Positions 24,891 to 32,321 of a DNA stretch of 64,000 nucleotides are shown piece by piece. Numbering within the stretch: position 1 is the first letter of the stretch; every line of letters starts with the position of its first letter. Below the pieces are notes generated by a model. That model was not told where the DNA came from and made no database searches. It was given only the letters and a program-made list of their open reading frames with translations. Where the stretch lies: positions 124,001 through 188,000 of the forward strand of contig NZ_FWXU01000007.1 of assembly GCF_900176345.1 (NCBI RefSeq). Reading direction: 5' to 3'. Both the position numbers and the translations under genes were made by a program. This DNA comes from Rhizobium sp. RU36D (GTDB taxonomy: Bacteria; Pseudomonadota; Alphaproteobacteria; Rhizobiales; Rhizobiaceae).

Positions 24891-25961
24891 CTACTGCGTG
24901 CCCTGGGCCAGCGGCAGAAATACGGTGCCGCGCCATTCCAGCAGGCGATAGGGGTTGTCGCGCAATTCGTGGTCGGCACCGAAGGCAATCGGCCCGAGCA
25001 CCGTGTCGAAGGTTTCGGTCTTGAGGCTTTCTTCGGCGGAAACCGTGTTTGCGACAGCCTTGGCCGCCACCTGCGTCGCCGCATAGGCGGGCAGGACATA
25101 GCCTTCGGGAATGATCGCCTTTGCTTCCAAGGCGGCCGCGACCGCCGTTGCGGGCGCCTGCGTGTTGTAGGCCGGCAGCGTTACGGCCTTTACGCCATCT
25201 GCCAGCGGTATCGGCTGGTTGGCGGCATGCAGACTGTCGCCGCCGAGAAGGTCCAGCGTTATGTTTTCGGCGGCGGCGTCGCGGGCGATGATGGCCACGT
25301 CATTCCGGTCGCCGCCGATGAAGACCTTGGTGACGCCTGCCTTTTTCAGCCGCCGCACCAGTGCCACCTGCTGCTCCTGCCCGGGCCTGTAGGTGTCGAG
25401 AAAGGCCGGTTTCATGCCGCGTTCCTCAAGCGCGTTGCGGATTGCTTCGACCAGTTCGCGACCCCTGATCGTGCCGTCCTCGATCAGGGCGAAGGCGCTG
25501 CCCGGCCAGTCGCGCAGCATGACCTCGATCAGTTTCGCGGCCTCGGCCCCGTTCGACGGGGCCATGCGGTAGAATGGCCATGAAAACTTCAGCGCGTCCT
25601 CCATGAGGATCGGCGCCCGCACCGAGATGGTAATGGCGGGAATGCCGGCCTGCTGCAGAAGCGGCAGGGAGGCTTCGAGCGACTCGCTGCAAAGGAAGCC
25701 GATGGCTGTCTTGACCCCCGACTGCTTCAGCGCCTCAGCGATGGCGGGACCGCTGCCGGGTTCGCAAGTCTCGTCGATCCAGGTGATTTCGGTCCCCAGA
25801 TCCGCTGCAGCAGCCATGGCTCCATCGGCCATCTGCTTGCCCAATGTCTCGTAGGCGCCGGTCTTCGGGGCGACCAGGCCAATGCTGGCGGCGTCAGCTG
25901 TTGCCGGTAGGGCGGCAGCAGCGAGGCTCAAGCAAAGGCGGACTATGTAACTCATCAACAT
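24891..25961 (-). CDS. Periplasmic substrate-binding protein, LivJ/type I fold
   Basis: A 356-residue protein with a signal peptide (cleavage near Ala-Thr-Ala-Asp-Ala-Ala, about 24) and the type I periplasmic-binding fold used by branched-chain amino acid ABC systems (Pro-Lys-Thr-Gly-Ala-Tyr-Glu-Thr-Leu-Gly). No permease or ATPase gene is adjacent, so it is an orphan receptor, possibly serving a transporter elsewhere or a signalling partner. Start at ATG 25961 or 25955; the ORF's 58-codon upstream extension lacks a signal peptide and is rejected. It ends 10 nt from the convergent SDR stop. Confidence 0.85.
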   Translation of the reverse strand: MLMSYIVRLCLSLAAAALPATADAASIGLVAPKTGAYETLGKQMADGAMAAAADLGTEITWIDETCEPGSGPAIAEALKQSGVKTAIGFLCSESLEASLPLLQQAGIPAITISVRAPILMEDALKFSWPFYRMAPSNGAEAAKLIEVMLRDWPGSAFALIEDGTIRGRELVEAIRNALEERGMKPAFLDTYRPGQEQQVALVRRLKKAGVTKVFIGGDRNDVAIIARDAAAENITLDLLGGDSLHAANQPIPLADGVKAVTLPAYNTQAPATAVAAALEAKAIIPEGYVLPAYAATQVAAKAVANTVSAEESLKTETFDTVLGPIAFGADHELRDNPYRLLEWRGTVFLPLAQGTQ

Positions 25962-26210
25962 CGGCTTTCGTTGTTGCGCATCATCTCGGCATTGTAGCCT
26001 TTGCGGCTTGCAAACCGCAATGGCGGGCCACCTGCGCCCAATCCCGAAAATATCCATCCGCATATTCTGGAAAAGGTAATCTCTCAGCGCCATATTGCGG
26101 CGACCCGCCGCATCACGTCGCAGTTTGTCCGGCAATCGGGGTTTTGCCGAGGCGGCTGCGAAAAACGGTCCTGTCGGACCGGGAGTATTCGTTTCTTGAC
26201 CAGCGATTTC

Positions 26211-26687
26211 ATGGATCCACTAGTCTATCGAAATGCCATGGCCCTCTATGCCGGCCATGTTCAGATCGTCACGACGGAGAAGGATGGGCTTCGACGCGGC
26301 GTGACGATCACGGCAGCGTGCTCGGTATCCGACAGCCCGCCGATGGTGCTGGCCTGCCTCAACAACGGCAATGCCAGCAACCAGGTGTTCTTCGAGAGCG
26401 GCGTGTTTGCGCTCAACACGCTCGGACTTCGCCACCAGGGGCTCGCAAGTGCCTTTGCCGGCTTTGGCGGTCTGGCCGTCGAGGATCGGTTCGCGCTGGG
26501 TGACTGGCAGTATCTGGCGACCGGTGCCCCGGTCCTGAGCGACGCCATCGCCTCCTTCGATTGCCGGGTGATCGATGCCAAGGTGACCGCCACCCATACC
26601 GTCCTGTTCGGGCAGGTGGAGGCCATCCATTTCGGGCCACCGGATGCGGCCTTGATCTATCTGGACCGAAGCTTTCGGTCGCTATAA
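26211..26687 (+). CDS. Flavin reductase domain protein
   Basis: A 158-residue protein of the flavin-reductase-like FMN-binding split-barrel family (DIM6/NTAB type), with Arg-Arg-Gly-Val-Thr-Ile-Thr-Ala near 30 and the Asn-Gly-Asn-Ala-Ser-Asn and Phe-Ala-Leu-Asn-Thr-Leu segments. Such proteins supply reduced FMN to a partner oxygenase or transfer electrons. I start at ATG 26211, where the conserved domain begins; the ribosome-binding site is weak and the frame extends to 26001. A 24-nt gap precedes the CoxD-like gene, so it heads the molybdenum-enzyme maturation operon. Confidence 0.78.
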   Translation: MDPLVYRNAMALYAGHVQIVTTEKDGLRRGVTITAACSVSDSPPMVLACLNNGNASNQVFFESGVFALNTLGLRHQGLASAFAGFGGLAVEDRFALGDWQYLATGAPVLSDAIASFDCRVIDAKVTATHTVLFGQVEAIHFGPPDAALIYLDRSFRSL

Positions 26688-26711
26688 GCTCCCTCTAAAA
26701 CGGGAGGAAAT

Positions 26712-27641
26712 ATGTCACATCTGACGGACCAGGGCCTTCCCTCGTCGATCGACGCGCTCGTGTCGCTGCTTGCCGACCATGACTATCTGTGCGGTCGTCC
26801 CATGGCGACCGTGCTGTTCCTGGCGCTGAAAATGGGGCGTCCGCTGTTTCTCGAGGGGGAAGCGGGCGTGGGCAAGACGGAGATCGCCAAGGTCCTGGCC
26901 AAGGCACTCGACCGCCCGTTGATCCGGCTGCAGTGTTATGAAGGGCTCGATATCTCCTCAGCTGTCTATGAGTGGAATTATCCGGCGCAGATGTTGGAAA
27001 TCCGGCTCGCGGAAGCGGCAGGCGTGACCGATCGCGAGCGGATGGAGCATGACATCTTCTCGCAGCGATACCTGATCCGCCGACCGGTCCTGCGGGCGCT
27101 TGAAAGTGTGGACGGTCGCGCGCCGGTCTTCCTTATAGACGAACTCGACCGCACAGATGAAGCGTTCGAGGCTTTCCTGCTTGAGGTTCTCTCGGATTTC
27201 CAGGTGACCATTCCCGAACTTGGAACAGTCAAGGCCGAGCATCCGCCCATCGTGATCGTCACCAGCAACCGGACGCGTGAGGTGCATGACGCGCTGAAGC
27301 GACGCTGCCTGTATCACTGGGTGGATTACCCGCAGGCGGCGCAGGAACTTGATATCATCAGGCGCAAGGTGCCGGGCTGCAATGCGGCGCTGTCGCGGCA
27401 GGTTGTTGCCTATGTGCAGAAGCTGCGCACCCTTGACCTGTTCAAGAATCCGGGTGTTGCGGAAACCATTGATTGGGCAACGGCGCTGACAGAGCTCGAC
27501 CGCCTGGCGCTGGACCCCGAGACGATTTCGGATACGCTTGGCACTCTCCTGAAATATCAGGACGACATTGCCCGGATCCAGAGTGGGGAAGGCCGCCGCA
27601 TCCTCTCGGATGTGCAGGCAGAGCTTGAGGCGGTACGTTGA
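26712..27641 (+). CDS. MoxR-family AAA+ ATPase, CoxD-like
   Basis: A 309-residue AAA+ chaperone ATPase. The Walker A motif Gly-Glu-Ala-Gly-Val-Gly-Lys-Thr lies near 57-64, Walker B is Val-Phe-Leu-Ile-Asp-Glu-Leu-Asp, and a Thr-Ser-Asn sensor follows. In the carboxydotrophic cox cluster CoxD, with the VWA protein CoxE, is needed to mature the CuSMoO2 centre of CO dehydrogenase. The gene order coxD-coxE-xdhC-type matches here. GGAGG precedes the ATG, and the stop overlaps the coxE-like TTG by 4 nt. Confidence 0.9.
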   Translation: MSHLTDQGLPSSIDALVSLLADHDYLCGRPMATVLFLALKMGRPLFLEGEAGVGKTEIAKVLAKALDRPLIRLQCYEGLDISSAVYEWNYPAQMLEIRLAEAAGVTDRERMEHDIFSQRYLIRRPVLRALESVDGRAPVFLIDELDRTDEAFEAFLLEVLSDFQVTIPELGTVKAEHPPIVIVTSNRTREVHDALKRRCLYHWVDYPQAAQELDIIRRKVPGCNAALSRQVVAYVQKLRTLDLFKNPGVAETIDWATALTELDRLALDPETISDTLGTLLKYQDDIARIQSGEGRRILSDVQAELEAVR

Positions 27642-28903
27642 CCGCGGCAAAGGGCGCCGCTTCGGACGGGCTGGTGGTTGCGCCGGTCGGCATGGGTGAC
27701 GGGCGGTTTGCCGACAACATCGTGTTTTTTGCGCGTGTGCTGCGCAAGGCCGGATTGAAGCCCGGGCCGGGTGCGGTGGCCGATGCGATCGAGGCTGTCG
27801 ACGTCATCGGCATCGGCAGTCGTGACGAGTTTCATGCGGCCTTGTCCTCGATCTTCGTCAAGCGGCATGAGGACCAGCCGGTATTCGATGAAGCCTTTCG
27901 GATTTTCTGGCGATCCCGTGATCTCGTCGCCAAGATGATCGCGATGATGTCGCCGGTGGCGGCGGACGCGCGCGAGAAGGAAAAGGCGAAAGCCGGCGCG
28001 TCGCGTGTCAGCGATGCACTCTATGCCGAGCGCCAGCGTCGCCAGACGGAAAAGGACGATCCCGACATTGAGGTCGATGCCCGGTTCACCACGTCAGGCA
28101 ATGAGGTGCTGCGGGCCATGGATTTTGCCCAGATGTCGGCGCAGGAACTGGCGCTGGCGCGTCGCGAGATGGAGCGCCTGGTTCTGCCGTTGGACAGGGT
28201 CAAGGTGCGGCGCTTCGCGCCGTCGCATCGTCCCGTCAGGATCGATCCGCGGGCAACCATGCGCGGAGCGCTGAGATCCGGCGGCAAGCTCATACTGCCG
28301 CGCTACCGCGCCCGGCGCGAAATGCATCCGCCGCTGGTGGTGCTGGCCGATATATCCGGCTCGATGAGCCAATATACGCGGGTGTTCCTGCATTTCCTGC
28401 ATGTGCTGACCGAGAAGCGCCGTCGGGTGCACACCTTCCTGTTTGGCACGCGGCTCTCCAATGTTAGCCGCCAGATGAAGAACCGTGATCCGGACGACGC
28501 CCTGGCGGAGTGCACGCGGCTGGTGCGCGACTGGTCGGGAGGCACGCGCATCGGCGAGGTGCTGCATGAGTTCAACCGCACCTGGTCGCGGCGTGTGTTG
28601 GGGCAGGGTGCGGTGGTGCTCCTGATCACCGATGGCCTGGAGCGCGATGAGGTTGGGCAGCTTTCCCATGAGATGGACCGGCTGCATCGCTCGTGCCGGC
28701 GCCTGGTTTGGCTCAACCCCTTGCTCAGGTTCGACGGGTTCGAGGCGAAGGCGAGAGGCGTGCGGGCCATGCTGCCGCATGTTGACGAGTTCCGTTCCGT
28801 GCACAATCTAAACTCTCTGGGCGACCTGGCCAGGGCCCTGGCTGTTGGGCGCTCATCGGATGGCGACTTGCGTCGCTTCCTTCAGACCTTGAGGACAGAC
28901 TGA
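27638..28903 (+). CDS. VWA-domain protein, CoxE-like
   Basis: A 421-residue protein with a C-terminal von Willebrand A domain. The MIDAS motif is complete: Asp-Ile-Ser-Gly-Ser, a Thr in Gly-Gly-Thr-Arg-Ile-Gly and Ile-Thr-Asp-Gly. The N-terminal half is helical and charged. CoxE-type proteins pair with MoxR ATPases in assembling complex cofactors. The start is a TTG overlapping the coxD-like stop (TTGA), with GAGG seven bases upstream; an ATG at 27692 is the alternative. The stop shares one base with the next ATG (TGATG). Confidence 0.88.
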   Translation: MTAAKGAASDGLVVAPVGMGDGRFADNIVFFARVLRKAGLKPGPGAVADAIEAVDVIGIGSRDEFHAALSSIFVKRHEDQPVFDEAFRIFWRSRDLVAKMIAMMSPVAADAREKEKAKAGASRVSDALYAERQRRQTEKDDPDIEVDARFTTSGNEVLRAMDFAQMSAQELALARREMERLVLPLDRVKVRRFAPSHRPVRIDPRATMRGALRSGGKLILPRYRARREMHPPLVVLADISGSMSQYTRVFLHFLHVLTEKRRRVHTFLFGTRLSNVSRQMKNRDPDDALAECTRLVRDWSGGTRIGEVLHEFNRTWSRRVLGQGAVVLLITDGLERDEVGQLSHEMDRLHRSCRRLVWLNPLLRFDGFEAKARGVRAMLPHVDEFRSVHNLNSLGDLARALAVGRSSDGDLRRFLQTLRTD

Positions 28904-29229
28904 TGTCAGATATCGATACTCTGGACCCGCTTGCCGTTGCAGAGAGCTGGAAACACGACGGACGTTCCGTTGCCATCGCGACGGTGGTCGAAACCTGGGG
29001 CTCGGCGCCACGGCCTGTGGGGAGCCATCTCGTCATCGACGGCGAGGGCAATTTCCATGGTTCGGTGTCGGGCGGCTGCGTCGAAGGCGCCGTCATCACC
29101 GAGGCGCTCGAGGTGCTTGAGGCGGGGAAGGCCAAGATGCTCGAATTCGGCGTTGCGGACGAGACGGCCTGGCGCGTCGGCCTGTCCTGTGGCGGGCGGA
29201 TCAGGGTCTATGTGGAAAGGCTCGGCTGA
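28903..29229 (+). CDS. XdhC/CoxI family protein, N-terminal-domain-only
   Basis: A 108-residue protein corresponding to the N-terminal XdhC_CoxI domain, with Thr-Trp-Gly-Ser-Ala-Pro-Arg-Pro-Val-Gly and Ser-Gly-Gly-Cys-Val-Glu-Gly-Ala. The conserved Cys is retained, and Leu-Ser-Cys-Gly-Gly-Arg-Ile closes the domain. XdhC proteins bind molybdenum cofactor, promote sulfuration and insert it into xanthine-dehydrogenase-type enzymes. Full-length XdhC fuses this to a Rossmann domain; here the two are separate genes joined by a TGATG stop/start. Confidence 0.87.
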   Translation: MSDIDTLDPLAVAESWKHDGRSVAIATVVETWGSAPRPVGSHLVIDGEGNFHGSVSGGCVEGAVITEALEVLEAGKAKMLEFGVADETAWRVGLSCGGRIRVYVERLG

Positions 29230-29936
29230 TGAATCTCGAAAACCTTGCTCGCCTGAACAAGGCACGTCATCAGCGCCAGGCCTGTATCCTGGTGACGGAC
29301 CTCTCCACCGGAGCCGACCGCCTTGTCATTGAAGGCGAGCCGTTGGATGGCGCCTTGGGTGCCGAGCTCGGCCGTCGTTTTGGCTCAGGCACGTCAGGTT
29401 CGGTCGAAATCGAGGGGCAGACCCTGTTCCTAAACGTGCACCTGCCGCCGCCGAGCATCGTCGTCATCGGTGCCGTGCACATCACCCAGGCGCTTCAGGT
29501 GATGGCGCCGGTTGCCGGGTTCGATATGCGCGTGATCGATCCCCGGACCGCCTTTGCCACCCCTGAACGCTTTGCCGGCGCCGACCTTGTGGCCGACTGG
29601 CCGGAGGATGCGCTGAAGGGCCGGCCGCTGGATGCCTATACGGCGCTGGTGGCGGTGACGCATGATCCCAAGATCGACGATTTCCCGATCATCGAGGCCC
29701 TGCGCGCCGGCTGCTTCTATGTTGGGGCGCTGGGCAGCCGGAAGACCCATGGCAGGCGGGTGGAACGTCTTCTGGCGGAAGGCCTGACGATGGAGCAGAT
29801 CGGGCGGATATCCGCCCCCATCGGCCTGGATATCGGCGCTGCGACCCCGGCGGAAATTGCCGTGTCGGTTCTTGCCGATATCATCCAGGCCCTCAGGCGG
29901 CGCAAGCGGTCAGATGTCACGGAGATAGTCGCATGA
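29229..29936 (+). CDS. XdhC family protein, Rossmann-domain partner
   Basis: A 235-residue protein. The first 70 residues are a reduced, Cys-poor XdhC-like region; residues 75-225 are the XdhC Rossmann domain, with Val-Val-Ile-Gly-Ala-Val-His, Val-Ile-Asp-Pro-Arg, Val-Thr-His-Asp-Pro and Tyr-Val-Gly-Ala-Leu-Gly-Ser-Arg-Lys-Thr. It very likely acts with the 108-residue partner encoded one base upstream to protect and deliver molybdenum cofactor. Its stop overlaps the MoeA/MocA-type gene by ATGA. Confidence 0.87.
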   Translation: MNLENLARLNKARHQRQACILVTDLSTGADRLVIEGEPLDGALGAELGRRFGSGTSGSVEIEGQTLFLNVHLPPPSIVVIGAVHITQALQVMAPVAGFDMRVIDPRTAFATPERFAGADLVADWPEDALKGRPLDAYTALVAVTHDPKIDDFPIIEALRAGCFYVGALGSRKTHGRRVERLLAEGLTMEQIGRISAPIGLDIGAATPAEIAVSVLADIIQALRRRKRSDVTEIVA

Positions 29937-31567
29937 TCTTCGGCCCGGTGCCGATATCGGAAGCCGAGGGCGCAATTCTCGCCCATGCCGCGCGTCTGGC
30001 CGATGGCCGCATTTCCAAGGGCACAGTGCTTTCGGCTGGCGATGTCGCGCGCCTCGCCGATGCCGGGCTGACCACCGTCATCGTCGCCCGACTGGAGGCG
30101 GGAGACCTGCAGGAGGATGATGCCGCGGAGGTGCTGGCCAAGGCGATCGAGGGTGATCATCTCAGGCTCACCCCGGCCACCACGGGCCGCGTCAATATCC
30201 ACGCCACGGAAAACGGTATGTTCGTCGCCGACAAGGCGCTGATCGACAAGTTCAACCGGATCGACCCCGCCCTGACCCTGGCCTGCCTGGCGGACCATGT
30301 GGCCGTGATGAAGGGCGACATGGTCGCCACCTTGAAGATTATCCCCTTGGCGGTATCCGGCGAAAAGGTGGAGGCCGCCCGCCGCGTCTTGGCCGAGGCC
30401 TTTCCTTTTGCGGTCAAGCCGTTTGTCCCGCATGATGTCACGCTGGTCGCTACCGAACTGCCCTCGCTGAAGCCGTCCGTGATGGACAAGACTGCGCGCC
30501 TGCTGGAACAACGGCTCGCTCCTTCCGGAAGCAGGCTGCGACGCGAGATCCGCGTGGCGCATGATGCTGAGGCGGTTGCCACGGCCATCACACGTGCGCT
30601 TTCCGAGCCTCCAGAGGCTCCGCAGATGGTGGTGGTCTTCGGCGCCTCGGCAGTTTGTGATCCAGAGGATGTCATCCCCGCGGCAATCCGACTGGCGGGT
30701 GGAGACGTGACGCAGGTGGGCCTGCCCGTCGATCCGGGGAACCTGCTGGTGCTGGGAATGGTTGGAGGGGTGCCTGTCATCGGCGCTCCCGGCTGTGCCC
30801 GGTCGCCGAAGGAGAACGGCTTCGACTGGGTGCTCACGCGCATCCTGGCTGGAGACATGCCCGATTCGCATGCTTTGACAGGTCTCGGCGTAGGAGGTTT
30901 GCTGATGGAGATTCCAACCCGGCCGATGCCGCGCGCAAAGGTTTCAGACGGGCAGGGCGGTCTGCGCATGGCGGTCCTGTTGCTTGCGGCCGGCAAGGCA
31001 AGCCGCATGGGTGAGGGCGGACGGCACAAGCTACTGGCGGAGTTTGAGGGCGTGCCCCTAGTGCGGCGGATGGCAGAGCGCGCGCTGGATGCCTGCGAGG
31101 GACCTGTCATCCTGGTGACGGGCTATCGCGGCGCCGATATTCTGAGCGCGGTGGAGGGGCTTCCGGTCGAAACCTGCGACAATCCTGACTATAGCTCGGG
31201 CATGGCGAGTTCCATCCGGTCGGGCCTGGCGTCGCTGGGCAAACGAGATATGGACGGGGTGATGATCATGCTCGCCGATATGCCCGGGGTGAGTGTTGCC
31301 GACCTCGAAGCCCTGTTTGGCGCTTTCCGGCGCATGGGCGGGCGGGCAATCGTGCGGGCGGTCGCCGACGGCAAGCGCGGCAATCCCGTCATACTGCCGC
31401 GCTCGACCTTCTCGGCGCTGATGAAGCTCGAAGGCGATATCGGCGCGCGGGCTCTTATCGAGACATCCGGCCTTGAGGTGATCGATGTGGAAATCGGGGC
31501 CGCCGCCCATCTCGACGTCGATACGCCGGAAGCTGTTCTCGCCGCGGGCGGCGTGCTGAAGTCATGA
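29933..31567 (+). CDS. Fused molybdopterin-binding (MoeA/MogA-like) and MocA-type cytidylyltransferase
   Basis: A 544-residue fusion. Residues 1-340 form a molybdopterin-binding domain, with Val-Val-Phe-Gly-Ala-Ser-Ala and Gly-Ala-Pro-Gly-Cys-Ala-Arg-Ser-Pro-Lys-Glu-Asn. Residues about 343-540 form a MobA/MocA nucleotidyltransferase, with the pyrophosphorylase loop Leu-Leu-Ala-Ala-Gly-Lys-Ala-Ser-Arg-Met-Gly and a metal Asp in Leu-Ala-Asp-Met-Pro-Gly. This makes molybdopterin cytosine dinucleotide, the cofactor form used by CO-dehydrogenase-type hydroxylases, so the operon should serve such an enzyme. Both ends overlap neighbours by 4 nt. Confidence 0.88.
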   Translation: MIFGPVPISEAEGAILAHAARLADGRISKGTVLSAGDVARLADAGLTTVIVARLEAGDLQEDDAAEVLAKAIEGDHLRLTPATTGRVNIHATENGMFVADKALIDKFNRIDPALTLACLADHVAVMKGDMVATLKIIPLAVSGEKVEAARRVLAEAFPFAVKPFVPHDVTLVATELPSLKPSVMDKTARLLEQRLAPSGSRLRREIRVAHDAEAVATAITRALSEPPEAPQMVVVFGASAVCDPEDVIPAAIRLAGGDVTQVGLPVDPGNLLVLGMVGGVPVIGAPGCARSPKENGFDWVLTRILAGDMPDSHALTGLGVGGLLMEIPTRPMPRAKVSDGQGGLRMAVLLLAAGKASRMGEGGRHKLLAEFEGVPLVRRMAERALDACEGPVILVTGYRGADILSAVEGLPVETCDNPDYSSGMASSIRSGLASLGKRDMDGVMIMLADMPGVSVADLEALFGAFRRMGGRAIVRAVADGKRGNPVILPRSTFSALMKLEGDIGARALIETSGLEVIDVEIGAAAHLDVDTPEAVLAAGGVLKS

Positions 31568-31929
31568 CCATGGATAAGGATGCGATCGAGGAGATGTTTT
31601 GCAGCCTTGGCTCCGTCAGCATCAAGCGCATGTTCGGCGGCAAGGGGATTTATCATCAAGGCTTGATTGTCGCCCTGGAGGTTGACGGTCAGATCCTGCT
31701 CAAGGCAGATGCCATCTCGGCGCCGGCCTTCGCTGTCGCTGGCGCGCAACAATGGGGCTACGACGTCAAGGACCGGAAAACCGTGATGATGCCCTACTGG
31801 AACATTCCGGAGGATGCCTATGACGATCCTGACGAAATGGCAAAATGGGTGAGGCTGGCTTACGAGGCCGCAGTCAGGTCAGAGGCTGCCAAGAAGGGCT
31901 CGCGGTCAGCGAAGAAAGCGAAGAATTGA
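31564..31929 (+). CDS. TfoX/Sxy N-terminal domain protein
   Basis: A 121-residue TfoX_N-domain protein, with Met-Phe-Gly-Gly-Lys-Gly-Ile-Tyr, Leu-Lys-Ala-Asp and a C-terminal Lys/Arg/Ala-rich tail. In gamma-proteobacteria full-length TfoX controls competence; stand-alone N-terminal domains like this are widespread and of unknown role. It overlaps the preceding molybdenum-cofactor gene by ATGA, so it is the last gene of that operon. Its last 24 nt overlap the 3' end of the opposite-strand NUDIX gene. Confidence 0.82.
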   Translation: MTMDKDAIEEMFCSLGSVSIKRMFGGKGIYHQGLIVALEVDGQILLKADAISAPAFAVAGAQQWGYDVKDRKTVMMPYWNIPEDAYDDPDEMAKWVRLAYEAAVRSEAAKKGSRSAKKAKN

Positions 31930-32313
31930 TGAGGTGAAGGCCGACAGCGGCTGCGGCAGATCATCAAGGTCGAACCAGCCGAAATCGGAGAGCTTGTCGG
32001 GTTCGACAAGTTGCGGCTCGCCGGAAACATCCTCGGTCTTGTAGAGCAACGACACCCAGTGCTGTCCGTCGGCGGCGATGATCTGCTCGGTCATTCCGAC
32101 ATAAGTGATGGCGCCGATCGTCAGACCGCTTTCTTCCTCGGCTTCGCGGCGGGCTGCCTGTTCGGCAGGTTCGAGGTGATCCACCTTGCCGCCGACGATG
32201 TTCCAGAAACCCGCCTCCGGCGCCTTCATCCGCTTGTAAAGCAGGAGCTTGCCATCGCGCAGAATGGCGAGCCCGACGCCGACACCGGGGAAGTCGATTC
32301 CTGGAACACCCAT
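31906..32313 (-). CDS. NUDIX hydrolase
   Basis: A 135-residue NUDIX protein. The Nudix box is complete: Gly-Gly-Lys-Val-Asp-His-Leu-Glu-Pro-Ala-Glu-Gln-Ala-Ala-Arg-Arg-Glu, continuing with Ala-Glu-Glu-Glu-Ser-Gly. It hydrolyses a nucleoside diphosphate derivative; the substrate is open, with MutT-like 8-oxo-dGTP or ADP-ribose both possible. It ends 24 nt inside the convergent TfoX-domain gene. The helicase gene lies 8 nt upstream of its start, on the same strand but transcribed first, so it may share that transcript. Confidence 0.88.
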   Translation of the reverse strand: MGVPGIDFPGVGVGLAILRDGKLLLYKRMKAPEAGFWNIVGGKVDHLEPAEQAARREAEEESGLTIGAITYVGMTEQIIAADGQHWVSLLYKTEDVSGEPQLVEPDKLSDFGWFDLDDLPQPLSAFTSSILRFLR

Positions 32314-32321
32314 TGGCTCGG

